The notes beneath the pieces are model-generated. The model was given only the letters and a program-made list of their open reading frames with translations, did not search any database and was not told where the DNA came from. DNA of 64,000 bases from Vibrio sp. qd031 (GTDB lineage: Bacteria > Pseudomonadota > Gammaproteobacteria > Enterobacterales > Vibrionaceae): positions 62,001 to 126,000 of the forward strand of contig NZ_JXQD01000003.1 in NCBI RefSeq assembly GCF_002100145.1. Direction: 5' to 3'. This document shows positions 33,802-43,034 of this stretch, piece by piece. The position numbers and the translations under genes are program-made. Position 1 is the first letter of the stretch. Each line of letters starts with the position of its first letter.

Positions 33802-35001
33802 TTACCAGAATAGGTCTCTGTGACCTATCGCTCTTAATACCGCTTCAAAGTAGTAGTAGTCACCATATGGCAACATTGCATTAGCCAAGTTTTCTTGGTC
33901 TCTTAATAGTGCGTGTGGTACCGAGGAAGCCGAATCAGATAACAAGCCTTGAGCTGATTCATTATCAGTAAGGTCATATTTATCTCTAAGCGCGCACAGC
34001 ATATCCATCGCGACACCTTGATACCGCTCAGCCTTAGCAAACTCCCCATACTCTTCAAACAGATTGGCTAGAATAAACAATCCCGCAGAGGTTACTGCTC
34101 CGGCCGAAGTGTCTTTGTATTGGATCTCGTTTGCAGGTAGTAAGTAGTCCCAAACAGGCACGAGATCATCGGTGATTTTTTCCAGCATATACTCTGCCAG
34201 TTTCGCACTAGTTTCCGCATACTTGCGATCCCCTGTCATCAGTGCCAGTTGAGCGTAACCATGAATCGCCCAAGCTTGCCCGCGACTCCAACAAGATTCA
34301 TCTGCGTAACCTTGGTGGGTCTTTCCACCAATTGGCGAATTGGTTGTAGGATCAAAGTCATAGGTATGGTAAGTGCTGTAATCACCTCGAATAATGTATT
34401 TCATGCACGTCTCAGCGTGGCCAATAGCCACCTGTTTATAGGTTTCATTGCCCGTCTCGCTGTATGCCCACATCAACAAAGGCAGGTTCTCCATACCATC
34501 GATAATGATTTTGCCCTGCACGCTCTCAGCGTGTTTTTTATTACCGCTTCCCGCAGTCCAAGCTAAGATGTACTCTCCATTCCAGTTGTAACGGCTGCGC
34601 AATGCCTCTGCCGCTTTAATCGCTAAACTTTTGGCTTTTTCATTCCCCGTAAGTTTGTAATCAGCGACAGCCGATAAGCTAAATTCAAATCCAAGATCAT
34701 GATTTAACCAAAGTGGTGTATCGAGTATTTTCTTTAGGTGAGCATTACGCATCCTTGCCATATTTTTATACTCTTGCTTACCTGTAATCATATAGGCTAG
34801 CCACAGTTCTCCTGTCCAAAAAGAATCTGTCCAAAAATAGTCCTTTGGGTACTCCCACGAAAAATCTGTGGCAGATTTACCAATCATTGGGTTTCTCGCA
34901 CCAATAATTGGAGCATTACGTTCAATACTGCTAAGAATATCTTCTTTTATGCATTCAAGATGAAAATTATTGTTATTACTATCAATTTTTTTAAATACCA
35001 C
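33802..35001 (-). CDS. Unsaturated uronyl hydrolase, GH88 family, copy 1
   Basis: A 399-residue (alpha/alpha)6-barrel enzyme. Catalytic Asp candidates lie in LWLNHDLGFEFSLSAVA near 100 and KIIIDGMENLPLLMWAYS near 165. ESCWSRGQAWAIHGYAQLAL near 235 is a GH88 hallmark. It removes the 4,5-unsaturated uronic acid from the non-reducing end of lyase products, giving material for KdgF. There is no signal peptide, so it is cytoplasmic. The start is GTG with GAGAGGG in front. It is divergent from a LacI-type regulator and heads the operon with the symporter and GH43 genes. Confidence 0.92.
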   Translation of the reverse strand: MVFKKIDSNNNNFHLECIKEDILSSIERNAPIIGARNPMIGKSATDFSWEYPKDYFWTDSFWTGELWLAYMITGKQEYKNMARMRNAHLKKILDTPLWLNHDLGFEFSLSAVADYKLTGNEKAKSLAIKAAEALRSRYNWNGEYILAWTAGSGNKKHAESVQGKIIIDGMENLPLLMWAYSETGNETYKQVAIGHAETCMKYIIRGDYSTYHTYDFDPTTNSPIGGKTHQGYADESCWSRGQAWAIHGYAQLALMTGDRKYAETSAKLAEYMLEKITDDLVPVWDYLLPANEIQYKDTSAGAVTSAGLFILANLFEEYGEFAKAERYQGVAMDMLCALRDKYDLTDNESAQGLLSDSASSVPHALLRDQENLANAMLPYGDYYYFEAVLRAIGHRDLFW

Positions 35002-35130
35002 GTTAACCCTCTCTCAATAGTCGGATATAAAAATAATCCACCAACTAATTTTCCTAATATTCAACTTTACTATCGCTCACTTGTTATTCTGCCACTCTCA
35101 CTGCCGCATAACTGTGACCCTATTCGCACT

Positions 35131-35164
35131 AATGAAACGATACACAAATAATGAAACGTTACAT
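35131..35164. promoter_or_regulatory. Two degenerate LacI-type operators near the GH88 gene
   Basis: AATGAAACGATACACA and AATGAAACGTTACATT lie 20 bp apart. The second differs at one base from the perfect palindrome at 35428. They are about 130-160 bp upstream of the GH88 start. Confidence 0.5.
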
Positions 35165-35427
35165 TGAGTGACTGCGTTTAGTGATGCCGATGCAAAAACC
35201 TAATCTATTACTAATACCAAAAGTATCAGAATGATTAACGTTACTTAAAGATAGTTAAAAGCATTAAAAATCAGCAACCTAAGCTCGAAATATAATGAAA
35301 CTGTCTTAACCAGTTAATCAACATGTACTTGAGGTCGAGTGTTTACCGCGCCAAAAAGCTAGTGAATCGAAACCACTAAAGTTCCCAATATGTGAGCAGC
35401 TTCACTCTCTTCTAAGCATCCTTTCTT

Positions 35428-35441
35428 ATGAAACGTTTCAT
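35428..35441. promoter_or_regulatory. LacI-type operator upstream of the LacI-family gene
   Basis: ATGAAACGTTTCAT is a perfect 14-bp palindrome with the central CG typical of LacI-family sites. It is 72 bp before the regulator start. Confidence 0.65.
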
Positions 35442-35512
35442 TTGCTCACATGACTTGCCTGATAAAAGAGAGTACAATCACATTCCACAGTCAAATATGA
35501 AATGCGCCAAGT

Positions 35513-36586
35513 ATGCATAAGTTGAAAACCCAAGAAAGGAAACCCACCCTTGCTCACATTGCTAGCGTAGCAGGAGTGTCAAAAGCAACAGTATCGAGAG
35601 TGTTAAATGGCAGTGGTTTAGTTAGGGATGATGTGGTGAAACGCGTTAAAAATGTCGTAGCTGAAACCGGATATGTGCATAAGAGCCCAAAGCTTCAAAT
35701 TCCAATGCAGCTTAACCATGTCACTTTCTTCTGTATTGATGTTCTCTCTAACGCAAGTTCATTTTACTCAACTATTTTGCGTTCAGTGAAAGAAGAGTTC
35801 GATAAAATGAACATCACAGTTGATATCGTGCTGTACAATAAAAACACCTCCAACGAGGTTTTGTGTAGCAAGACCAACAATAGTCAGGCGCTATTGATAT
35901 TGGGTGAACCAAGTATTAGCTTAAGTGAAGTATTGAGACAATCAGAACTGCCCGCACTACTATTAAATGCGATCGATGATCAGATGAAAGTCCCTAGTAT
36001 TCACCCTGACTACGAGTTGGGAGGGTTTATGGCGGCATCTTACCTTCTGGAGCGAGGACACTCAAAAATTAAGATTATCACCTCCAACGATCGCCACTCG
36101 ATTTACCAACGAACCGATGGTTTTCTTCGAGCGCTACAGTTTGCAGGGCTCGACCTCAATTATGATGATGTTGTTGTTGACTTAAACAAGATTAAAAAAA
36201 GTGGCTCCACTAGCGTTTTGGGGGATTTTGGTGCCCAAGAACTACTGCCTACATTAATAGACGAGGGAGTGTTTTCTGACTGTACTGCCGTTTTCTGTAT
36301 TTGTGACATGATTGCATTTTCATTGATTGATGCATTGGCTCATCACAAACTCAAAGTTCCAGATGACATATCCGTAATTGGGTTTGACAATTTAAATCTC
36401 ACTTCATTGGTAAAACCCAATCTCACGACGCTCAGTGTAAACTATGCAAATCTGGCCAAAGCGACCCTTATCAAATTAGTTCGCCTTTCCAACGAGCCTG
36501 ATAATGTTGAAAGCCGCTCGATGATCCCTGTGGAGATTGTTGAGCGATTATCTGTAAAAGATCTCAATACTGAGGGGGGAGGATAA
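35513..36586 (+). CDS. LacI-family transcriptional regulator
   Basis: A 357-residue LacI/GalR-type regulator. The helix-turn-helix and hinge are near the N-terminus (LAHIASVAGVSKATVSRVLN). A periplasmic-binding-protein-like sensor follows, with the family signature DDISVIGFDNLNLTSLVKPN near 290. It is divergent from the GH88-symporter-GH43 operon and has matching operator palindromes on both sides of the shared region. It therefore probably represses that operon and itself until an oligosaccharide or sugar ligand appears. Confidence 0.93.
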   Translation: MHKLKTQERKPTLAHIASVAGVSKATVSRVLNGSGLVRDDVVKRVKNVVAETGYVHKSPKLQIPMQLNHVTFFCIDVLSNASSFYSTILRSVKEEFDKMNITVDIVLYNKNTSNEVLCSKTNNSQALLILGEPSISLSEVLRQSELPALLLNAIDDQMKVPSIHPDYELGGFMAASYLLERGHSKIKIITSNDRHSIYQRTDGFLRALQFAGLDLNYDDVVVDLNKIKKSGSTSVLGDFGAQELLPTLIDEGVFSDCTAVFCICDMIAFSLIDALAHHKLKVPDDISVIGFDNLNLTSLVKPNLTTLSVNYANLAKATLIKLVRLSNEPDNVESRSMIPVEIVERLSVKDLNTEGGG

Positions 36587-36651
36587 AATAAATTCCTACT
36601 TCTTACTCGGGTCCTCTAGCACCAGTTACTTTTTATTTAAACGTTAATCGC

Positions 36652-36678
36652 AAAAAAGCAGTCTTATGACTGCTTTTT
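36652..36678. terminator. Bidirectional terminator between the lacI-type and GH88 genes
   Basis: AAAAAGCAGTC and GACTGCTTTTT flank the loop TTAT. Genes converge here and both strands end in T runs. Confidence 0.92.
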
Positions 36679-36734
36679 GTGAATGAACTAACTGTTTTTT
36701 AATGTTGAATGACACAAACCTTTGTACATTGGTA

Positions 36735-37901
36735 TTACACTGTGGTTGCTAGTTTTTTCTGGTGCGCTTGAGTAGCTTCATTTTTACTCACTAACTTGGA
36801 CAGTGCTTCAACAAAGTAGTAGTCGCCATAAATTAGCGAACAGTTGATACCCAAGTTTTTAGGACAATTGAATGCACCACCGGTCAAAATCCCCTGTTGG
36901 GTGTCATCACCAACGGTAGAATAGTTTTCAAACAAGCTCTTGATGATGGTGTTGGCGACGTCAAAGTAATGTTTTTTCATCGCGGGGTCTTCAACTAGCT
37001 CTGAAATCAATAATATACCGCTCGCAGCGCACGCTGCCGCGGATGTATCTCGTGGCGTATCGGTATCTCGCGGTGCACGAAAATCCCAATGAGGTACCGA
37101 ATCCTCTGGTAGATGTTCAATGAAAAAGTCCGCTGTTTTAAGGGCCGCTTCAAGATATCTCGGCTCTTTGGTGTATTGGTAACTTAACGCACAACCATGG
37201 ATAGCCCATGAGGCACCACGGCTCCATGCCGAATTCTCATTGTAACCTTGCCCACCGTAGTAACTTTTCACATCACCCGTCAAAAAATCAAACTCGACCA
37301 TGTGTCTCACCGAGCCATCTGGACGAATGAACTCCTTAAGTACGGTATCAGCGTGCGCCATTGCAATAAGCTTAAATCGAGGCGCATCCAATTGCTCTGC
37401 TGCCCAATACAAAATCGGCAGGTTCATCATGCTATCAATGATGCTCAGCCCTCTAGGGTCAGCAGCGCTCACATCGTTTTTGTTCCATGCGGTTAAGAAG
37501 CGTCCATTAATGTTAAATCGACTGGCAAGATGACTGGCAGCTCGCAATGCTCGATTTTTTGAACGCTCGTTAGCAAACAGCTCATAATGCTTGATAGACG
37601 TCAGCTGCCACATAAAACCAACGTCATGATGAATGTTAACGTATTCATCTAATGGGCCGTCCATGGCTTCTTCGCGCGCTATCGCGATCTCTTTAAACGG
37701 TGTGTAGTGCTCTTTTTCATACAGTAGCCATAGCAAACCAGGCCAGAAACCGACGACCCAAGCCCATGGCGCGTGCGTATCGCAGTACTTCCCATCGGTA
37801 GTCATGGAAGGAAACTGTACCGATATATCCTCGCTGCTAAACTTAACCTTATCAAATACTTGTCTCCAAGCATCATTTGCCCACGTTTTTTTTGAAACCA
37901 T
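36735..37901 (-). CDS. Unsaturated uronyl hydrolase, GH88 family, copy 2
   Basis: A 388-residue (alpha/alpha)6-barrel enzyme of the same family as the gene at 33802 but clearly diverged. Motifs are NIHHDVGFMWQLTSIKHYE near 92, LSIIDSMMNLPILYWAAEQ near 150 and NENSAWSRGASWAIHGCALS near 225. These carry the two Asp residues expected in unsaturated glucuronyl hydrolases. It is cytoplasmic. It lies 233 bp downstream of the third symporter gene. A degenerate KdgR-like box in that gap suggests partly separate control. It may prefer a different linkage or sulfation pattern from copy 1. Confidence 0.92.
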   Translation of the reverse strand: MVSKKTWANDAWRQVFDKVKFSSEDISVQFPSMTTDGKYCDTHAPWAWVVGFWPGLLWLLYEKEHYTPFKEIAIAREEAMDGPLDEYVNIHHDVGFMWQLTSIKHYELFANERSKNRALRAASHLASRFNINGRFLTAWNKNDVSAADPRGLSIIDSMMNLPILYWAAEQLDAPRFKLIAMAHADTVLKEFIRPDGSVRHMVEFDFLTGDVKSYYGGQGYNENSAWSRGASWAIHGCALSYQYTKEPRYLEAALKTADFFIEHLPEDSVPHWDFRAPRDTDTPRDTSAAACAASGILLISELVEDPAMKKHYFDVANTIIKSLFENYSTVGDDTQQGILTGGAFNCPKNLGINCSLIYGDYYFVEALSKLVSKNEATQAHQKKLATTV

Positions 37902-37997
37902 ATTTATCTCTCAGTTTTTTATAAGTACATTATTAGGGTATGTTGAGATCAGCAGACCTTAACTAATAGTGTTAATTTAAGTCTTTAGATATCGAAA

Positions 37998-38012
37998 TAA
38001 AATGTCGGTTTT
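37998..38012. promoter_or_regulatory. Degenerate KdgR-like box upstream of GH88 copy 2
   Basis: TAAAATGTCGGTTTT keeps the core TGTCG but the right half is shifted by one base. It is about 100 bp from the start. Confidence 0.3.
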
Positions 38013-38078
38013 TGTTCTATTCTGGGGTGGTTTTTGCCGATTTGAACAGCTGTGAATTACAATTGACCAAAAGTCAAT

Positions 38079-38115
38079 AAACCTTCCTAAAAAGCACAAA
38101 CTCTCAGGAAGGTTT
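38079..38115 (-). terminator. Hairpin after the third symporter gene
   Basis: AAACCTTCCT (38079-38088) pairs with AGGAAGGTTT (38106-38115) just past the symporter stop. The tails are only moderately T-rich. Confidence 0.65.
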
Positions 38116-38134
38116 TTAACGCGATTAATCAGAG

Positions 38135-39925
38135 TTAAGCTGTTGCTGAAACTCGAGGTTTCTCTTCCTCGCTCACTTCTAACGTACGCTTAGACCTGAC
38201 TAACAAGGTACCAATCAGCGCTAGGATAGATGCTATGATAACAAACAGCATTCTTCCCCAAAGAGGGTTAGGCACGAGCGTTAAGCACAGAATAAACACT
38301 GAAGCCGTCAGCACCATCTTACCCAATACATCGTTTTGCTTGTTGTCCATTGCAACACTTTGTGGCGTATCTTCAACAACTACTTCCGTATCGACATTGC
38401 TGAAGAACTGCTTCACTTCCGCTGCACGTTTTTCAGGAAGACCTTTGTAGAAGAACTGAGAACAGATGAAGAACGGCAGAGTAATCGACATATGTCCAAT
38501 CAAGCCTAGGGTTACAGATTTCATCTCTGTGAACTCGCGTGACGTGAGTGGTTGCTCTAGTCCAAGGAGTGCTTGAAGGTTTTCAGGTGTTGCACCAAAC
38601 GCAATGGTACCTGACACACACATACCAACCAGTACTGTACCCCAACCCGCCCAATCTGGTGTTTTTCTGACGAAGAAACACATAATAGATGGGATTAGAA
38701 TTGGGAATCCAATCAAGGTGCTTACCAACATGGTTAAATCGAACAATCCGAACTCTCGAAGTGACGTAAGGAATAGCGCAGCAATAATGATCACGATACC
38801 AAATACGGCGGTGAGCAACTTACTTACGAACATCAGGTGTTTTTCAGAGTGATTTTTACAGAAGTAAGGTTGGTAAACACTCTTAAGAATAATACCTGCG
38901 TTACGGTTTAGTGCAGAGTCCATAGAGGACATGGTAGCTGCAAACATCGCGGCTAACATCAAGCCAACCATACCTACTGGCATTTCACGGCTAACAAACA
39001 TGAAGTAGGTTGCATCCGCGACTTTATTGCCTAAGCCAGAAAGGCCCCAAGTGCTGGTATCTGGATAATGAGCGGCGACATACCAAGCTGGAACAAACCA
39101 AAGCAAAGGACCAATCAACATTAACGTACCCGCTAAAATTGCCGCTTTACGTGCGTTTTTGGTGTCTTTTGCCGCGATGTAGCGGTAAGAATCTACCATG
39201 TTGTTTGTGCTGAAGAACTGCTTAATGAACATGAAGATAAACCAGCCGACAAACAAGTATGCATGGTTGTAACCGTCACCAATAAACGGCTGCTCCGGAA
39301 GACCTGCTTCAAGAAGTGGAGTCAACCCACCCGATTTCCAAATGGCTACCGCGCCAGTCACCAAGGTCATTGTAGTTAGAATAATCATCTGCATAAAGTC
39401 AGATGCGATTACCGCCCAGCTACCACCAACCAAAGACATAAACAGTACCACACAGCCCGCTACTACAATCGTTTGTTGCAGTGGGATGCCAATCACCGCA
39501 CTACAGAATACCGCAAGCGCGTTAATCCAGATTGAGGCTTGCAACACACTGAGAGGAACGTTTGCCCAAGTGAAAATTTGTTCATTCACAGGCCCCAGAC
39601 GCATGCGAACACCTTCGAGTGGTGTTTCTACGCGCATTTGGCGTGCTTTTGCGGCGAAAAATAGGTAATTACACAAGTAACCTAAAGCGTTCGCATAAAA
39701 CACTGTGGTTGCAACAGCAAAACCGCCAGTTAACGCCTTACCCATGTGACCAGTAAAGGTCATGGCACTCACTGCTGTCATAAATGATGTTGAACCCACC
39801 ATCCACCACAGCATTTTGCCGCCCCCACGAAAATAATCACTTGTGGAGTTACTAAAGGATTTAAACAGAAACCCTATTGCCACAAGAAAGCCGAAGTACA
39901 CAAGTACAATTGCGATATCTATCAT
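38135..39925 (-). CDS. Sodium:solute symporter (SSS family), copy 3
   Basis: A 596-residue SSS-family protein with about 14 membrane segments. It opens IDIAIVLVYFGFLVAIGFLF, followed by STSDYFRGGGKMLWWMVG and later AATMSSMDSALNRNAGIILK. It is the most different of the three copies: SAMTFTGHMGKALTGGFAVA replaces the SAWTFTGAAGKAF stretch of the others, so its substrate may differ. It lies upstream of GH88 copy 2 on the same strand. AAAGGGAAGA precedes the ATG. Confidence 0.92.
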   Translation of the reverse strand: MIDIAIVLVYFGFLVAIGFLFKSFSNSTSDYFRGGGKMLWWMVGSTSFMTAVSAMTFTGHMGKALTGGFAVATTVFYANALGYLCNYLFFAAKARQMRVETPLEGVRMRLGPVNEQIFTWANVPLSVLQASIWINALAVFCSAVIGIPLQQTIVVAGCVVLFMSLVGGSWAVIASDFMQMIILTTMTLVTGAVAIWKSGGLTPLLEAGLPEQPFIGDGYNHAYLFVGWFIFMFIKQFFSTNNMVDSYRYIAAKDTKNARKAAILAGTLMLIGPLLWFVPAWYVAAHYPDTSTWGLSGLGNKVADATYFMFVSREMPVGMVGLMLAAMFAATMSSMDSALNRNAGIILKSVYQPYFCKNHSEKHLMFVSKLLTAVFGIVIIIAALFLTSLREFGLFDLTMLVSTLIGFPILIPSIMCFFVRKTPDWAGWGTVLVGMCVSGTIAFGATPENLQALLGLEQPLTSREFTEMKSVTLGLIGHMSITLPFFICSQFFYKGLPEKRAAEVKQFFSNVDTEVVVEDTPQSVAMDNKQNDVLGKMVLTASVFILCLTLVPNPLWGRMLFVIIASILALIGTLLVRSKRTLEVSEEEKPRVSATA

Positions 39926-40116
39926 GACTCTTCCCTTTCATTTCAACGTATTTATTTTTTTGTTTACTTTAACTCACACAAATAGCAGCACTATCAATGT
40001 GTTAAAGCGTTATAAATTTCGTGGATTTGAATGCCACGGTATTGTCGCAGACATCTCACACTCCATATGTAGACTGATTAAATTTCTAAAATAAAGCCAA
40101 CAACAGCTTTAAATCT

Positions 40117-40173
40117 ACCTACAGTTGAAAATGTTAGAAATGATAATTTTTGGTAAGTTAAGGGACAAAATTT
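40117..40173 (+). repeat. Degenerate direct repeat, copy 1
   Basis: It shares TTTGGTAAGTTAAGG and ACAAAATTT, plus flanking A-rich sequence starting CTACA, with 40687-40741. Further similarity may extend downstream, as TTTCTTCCGCAGCAAC near 40395 resembles TTTCTTCGGCAACAAT near 40912. Confidence 0.6.
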
Positions 40174-40686
40174 GCGAGGCGCAAATACATGAGCCAAAAT
40201 CTTTCAACTTTGGCAACAATAGATTGGTCACAAAGCGAATGTAACTCTATTGACGCTAAGTGGTATAGCTGAGGTGAACTAATTCAGACTTTATCTGTTT
40301 ACCCTAAACCTCTCAAATACAGTTTTAACGACTCTCTTCCCTCAAAGTAAGGGCTTTCGGTTGTAAGCGGTCATGCTAACACCTCTAGCCATTTCTTCCG
40401 CAGCAACTAAGTTGAGTGAGTCGGCGCAACCTTTAGAGTCACTTACCATGCTTGTTAAAGTCACCCAACCAGATACTCCACGTTATTCTGGACAGAGACC
40501 ATCAAAAAAATAGAACTCGAACTTGGCCAAGGAGTGGTTTTTAGTATGAGTCAGGCATGCTAGAGCAATCCGCAGCCAATCGGATTTGGCTCTGTAAGCA
40601 AACTGCATGATTTGAGATGCTCTTTCGATGGCCGATCTACTATGACTCGTAACGTCATGAAAAAACAACAACAACACTAAACCCAC

Positions 40687-40741
40687 CTACATTCAAAAAT
40701 GTAATAAATAATAAAATTTGGTAAGTTAAGGTACAAAATTT
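40687..40741 (+). repeat. Degenerate direct repeat, copy 2
   Basis: Second copy of the element at 40117-40173, about 570 bp away in the same orientation, with TTTGGTAAGTTAAGG conserved. Confidence 0.6.
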
Positions 40742-41109
40742 CCACAAGTAGCGACATATTAATCTGACTTTTGATCTCCTCAAAGATCACTATAGATCGA
40801 CGCAAAAATTGGTCTTGTAAGCGCTTTTTAGCCGTTACCCTTAAATGGAAAAGACCCTAAAAAATCAGCTGACAGATTTTACTTCCTCCCCACCAAGCTC
40901 AGTCCCAACGTAGTTTCTTCGGCAACAATCAGCCCAATTTCACTTTTAAATCGAGACGCTTTCACTCCATCATGACTGCTGTTTCAAATAGCGACTTCAA
41001 AGCGAGATTGGTCTCAAAAATCCAGTCAAATCCCCCTGCAATTCACTATGCAGCTCACATTTTAGTCAGTTAATGATTTACATAAAAATCACATCAGTTA
41101 GTTTTATTT

Positions 41110-41124
41110 TGAAACGTCGGTTTA
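41110..41124. promoter_or_regulatory. Degenerate KdgR-like box upstream of the ABC importer operon
   Basis: TGAAACGTCGGTTTA keeps the left half and core, with the right half shifted by one base. It is about 205 bp before the binding-protein start. Confidence 0.4.
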
Positions 41125-41328
41125 ATTTGAGTAAACGGATGTTGCCAAAATTTCAACACCGCTAGTCGTTTAATACAACAAGCGAATAAAGATTGGCAAA
41201 CAAAACAATAAAAATGTTCGGTTTTACAGACTAAGGCTGAGCACAGAGGTAACGAGAATCAAAATGGTAGAGCTTGGTACAAGACAAACCTCGCTTTTAG
41301 GATGATTAACAAATTGAAGGACACCTTT

Positions 41329-42876
41329 ATGCACTATGTGAAAACAGCGATTGCCGCAGCCGTAATGGCAAACTGCTTATTAGCAACCACTCCAGCAATT
41401 GCAAGTGGTGAGCATCTTGTTTCTGACAAACCACTAAATCTTGATATACATTTTCACCAGAAGAAATTCGTTTACAACAATGATTGGTTAGTCGAAAAAG
41501 AAGCGGCAAAAATCACCAATCTCTCGCTAAATAACGTTGCCTCGATGGCAACTACCAACAGTGAAGAAGCCTTTAACCTAATGATAGCGTCTGGAGACCT
41601 ACCAGATATCGTAGGTGGTCAAAGCCTTAAAGAACAAGTGAATCGTTATGGTCCCGAAGGTGCCTTTATTCCGCTTAATGATCTCATAGAAGAGCACGCT
41701 CCCAACATCAAAGCACTGTTTGATGAAAGGCCCAACATCTACAACTCCATCAAAGCTCACGACGGCAACGTTTATTACATCCCTTATATCCCTGACGGCA
41801 AATACGGTCGTGCATACTTCATTCGTCAAGACTGGTTGGCAAAACTTGACCTTAAAACCCCCGAAACCGTTGATGAACTTTACGAAGTACTTACCGCATT
41901 TAGAAATCAAGATCCAAACGGTAACGGTAAAAAAGATGAAGTCCCATTCTTTACCCGTCACTGGGAAGAGTTAATTCGCCTTGTCACTCTTTGGGATGGA
42001 CGCTCTTCTGGGTCGGATAAATATCACGACTTCTACGTAGAAGATGGCGTTATTGCTCACGGTTACGCCGGTGACAACTATCGCGAAGGTATTAAGAATC
42101 TCGCAAAATGGTACAAAGAAGGTCTAATCGATCCCGAAGTATTTACCCGTGGCAGTCGCTCACGTGAATACTTATTGGCGAACGACTTAGGCGGATCAAC
42201 GCATGATTGGTTTGCATCGACGTCAGGTTATAACGATGCCTTTGTTGACGAAATGCCAGAGTTTCGATTTACCGCATTCGCCCCACCAGCATCAACGACT
42301 GGTAAGCGCGTAGAAGAACATCGCCGTTCACAAGTTAAGCCGTCTGGGTGGGCGATTTCATATTCTAATGAACATGCAGTAGAAACGATCAAGTACTTTG
42401 ATTTTTGGTTTAGTGAAGAAGGTCGACGCCTAGCCAACTTTGGTGTTGAAGGCGTTCACTACGATATCATTGATGGAAAACCCATCTTTAAGGATGAAGT
42501 ACTTAACTCAGACACTCCGGTGAATTCACAGATGTGGGCTGTAGGTGCTCAAATTGAACGTGGTTTCCATCAAGATTATGCCAATGAAGAGCAGTGGTCT
42601 AACAAGTACGCATTAGAAGGTATAGCCTTGTACGACGAAGGGGACTACCTACTCGAACCCTTCCTAGGTGTGTCGATGAATACAACTGAGAAAGGCGTGT
42701 ATGACCGTCACTGGATCACCATTCGCGACTACATGCTCGAAATGCAGCAAGCGTGGATCCTTGGCTCCCGTGACGTCGATGAAGATTGGCAAAACTACCA
42801 AGCTCAAATCGAACGCATGGGCTATCCAAAAGTGATTAAGGCGATGCAATCAGCCTACGATCGCGCCTACAAATAA
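41329..42876 (+). CDS. ABC transporter extracellular solute-binding protein (LplA/YtcQ type)
   Basis: About 515 residues. A signal peptide (YVKTAIAAAVMANCLLATTP, cleaved near AIA-SG) is followed by a family 1 type solute-binding domain. The insert DPNGNGKKDEVPF near 205, with the calcium-binding look of LplA/YtcQ proteins, marks the subfamily. Binding proteins of this group often take up large oligosaccharides such as rhamnogalacturonan fragments. The ATG at 41329 has GAAGGA before it, and the in-frame ATG at 41302 lacks one. It heads the operon with the ATPase and two permeases. Confidence 0.9.
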   Translation: MHYVKTAIAAAVMANCLLATTPAIASGEHLVSDKPLNLDIHFHQKKFVYNNDWLVEKEAAKITNLSLNNVASMATTNSEEAFNLMIASGDLPDIVGGQSLKEQVNRYGPEGAFIPLNDLIEEHAPNIKALFDERPNIYNSIKAHDGNVYYIPYIPDGKYGRAYFIRQDWLAKLDLKTPETVDELYEVLTAFRNQDPNGNGKKDEVPFFTRHWEELIRLVTLWDGRSSGSDKYHDFYVEDGVIAHGYAGDNYREGIKNLAKWYKEGLIDPEVFTRGSRSREYLLANDLGGSTHDWFASTSGYNDAFVDEMPEFRFTAFAPPASTTGKRVEEHRRSQVKPSGWAISYSNEHAVETIKYFDFWFSEEGRRLANFGVEGVHYDIIDGKPIFKDEVLNSDTPVNSQMWAVGAQIERGFHQDYANEEQWSNKYALEGIALYDEGDYLLEPFLGVSMNTTEKGVYDRHWITIRDYMLEMQQAWILGSRDVDEDWQNYQAQIERMGYPKVIKAMQSAYDRAYK

Positions 42877-42890
42877 ACTAACCCGTAAAA

Positions 42891-42954
42891 CTCGACACCT
42901 CATGGGTGTCGAGCATACCCAATATTAGGGCTTAGTGCCTTTTACTAAGCCCTA
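42891..42954 (+). promoter_or_regulatory. Tandem hairpins between the binding-protein and ATPase genes
   Basis: CTCGACACC/GGTGTCGAG (42891-42913) is followed by TAGGGCTTAG/CTAAGCCCTA (42926-42954), without a T run. Such intra-operon stems often stabilise binding-protein mRNA and lower downstream expression. Confidence 0.65.
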
Positions 42955-43034
42955 TTTCCCCAAGAAATTGTATTACCCACGAATTGAAATAGGCTCACTT
43001 TGGTAAGCAGTATTAGAAGCATAAAGGAGTATGT

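Larger units (their letters stand above)
35002..35512. other. Divergent control region GH88 / lacI-type regulator
   Basis: A 511-bp, AT-rich region with no gene. It contains one perfect and two degenerate LacI-type palindromes (35131-35144, 35151-35164 and 35428-35441). Confidence 0.75.
39926..41328. other. 1.4-kb region without a recognisable gene
   Basis: No credible coding sequence was found on either strand. The region holds a pair of degenerate direct repeats (40117-40173 and 40687-40741). Near the ABC operon it has a KdgR-like box (41110-41124). It may contain decayed genes. Confidence 0.6.

Noticed and set aside
40483..40686. A 67-codon minus-strand frame in the gene desert
   Set aside because: No ribosome site, no recognisable family, no neighbours to support it, and it lies between degenerate repeats.
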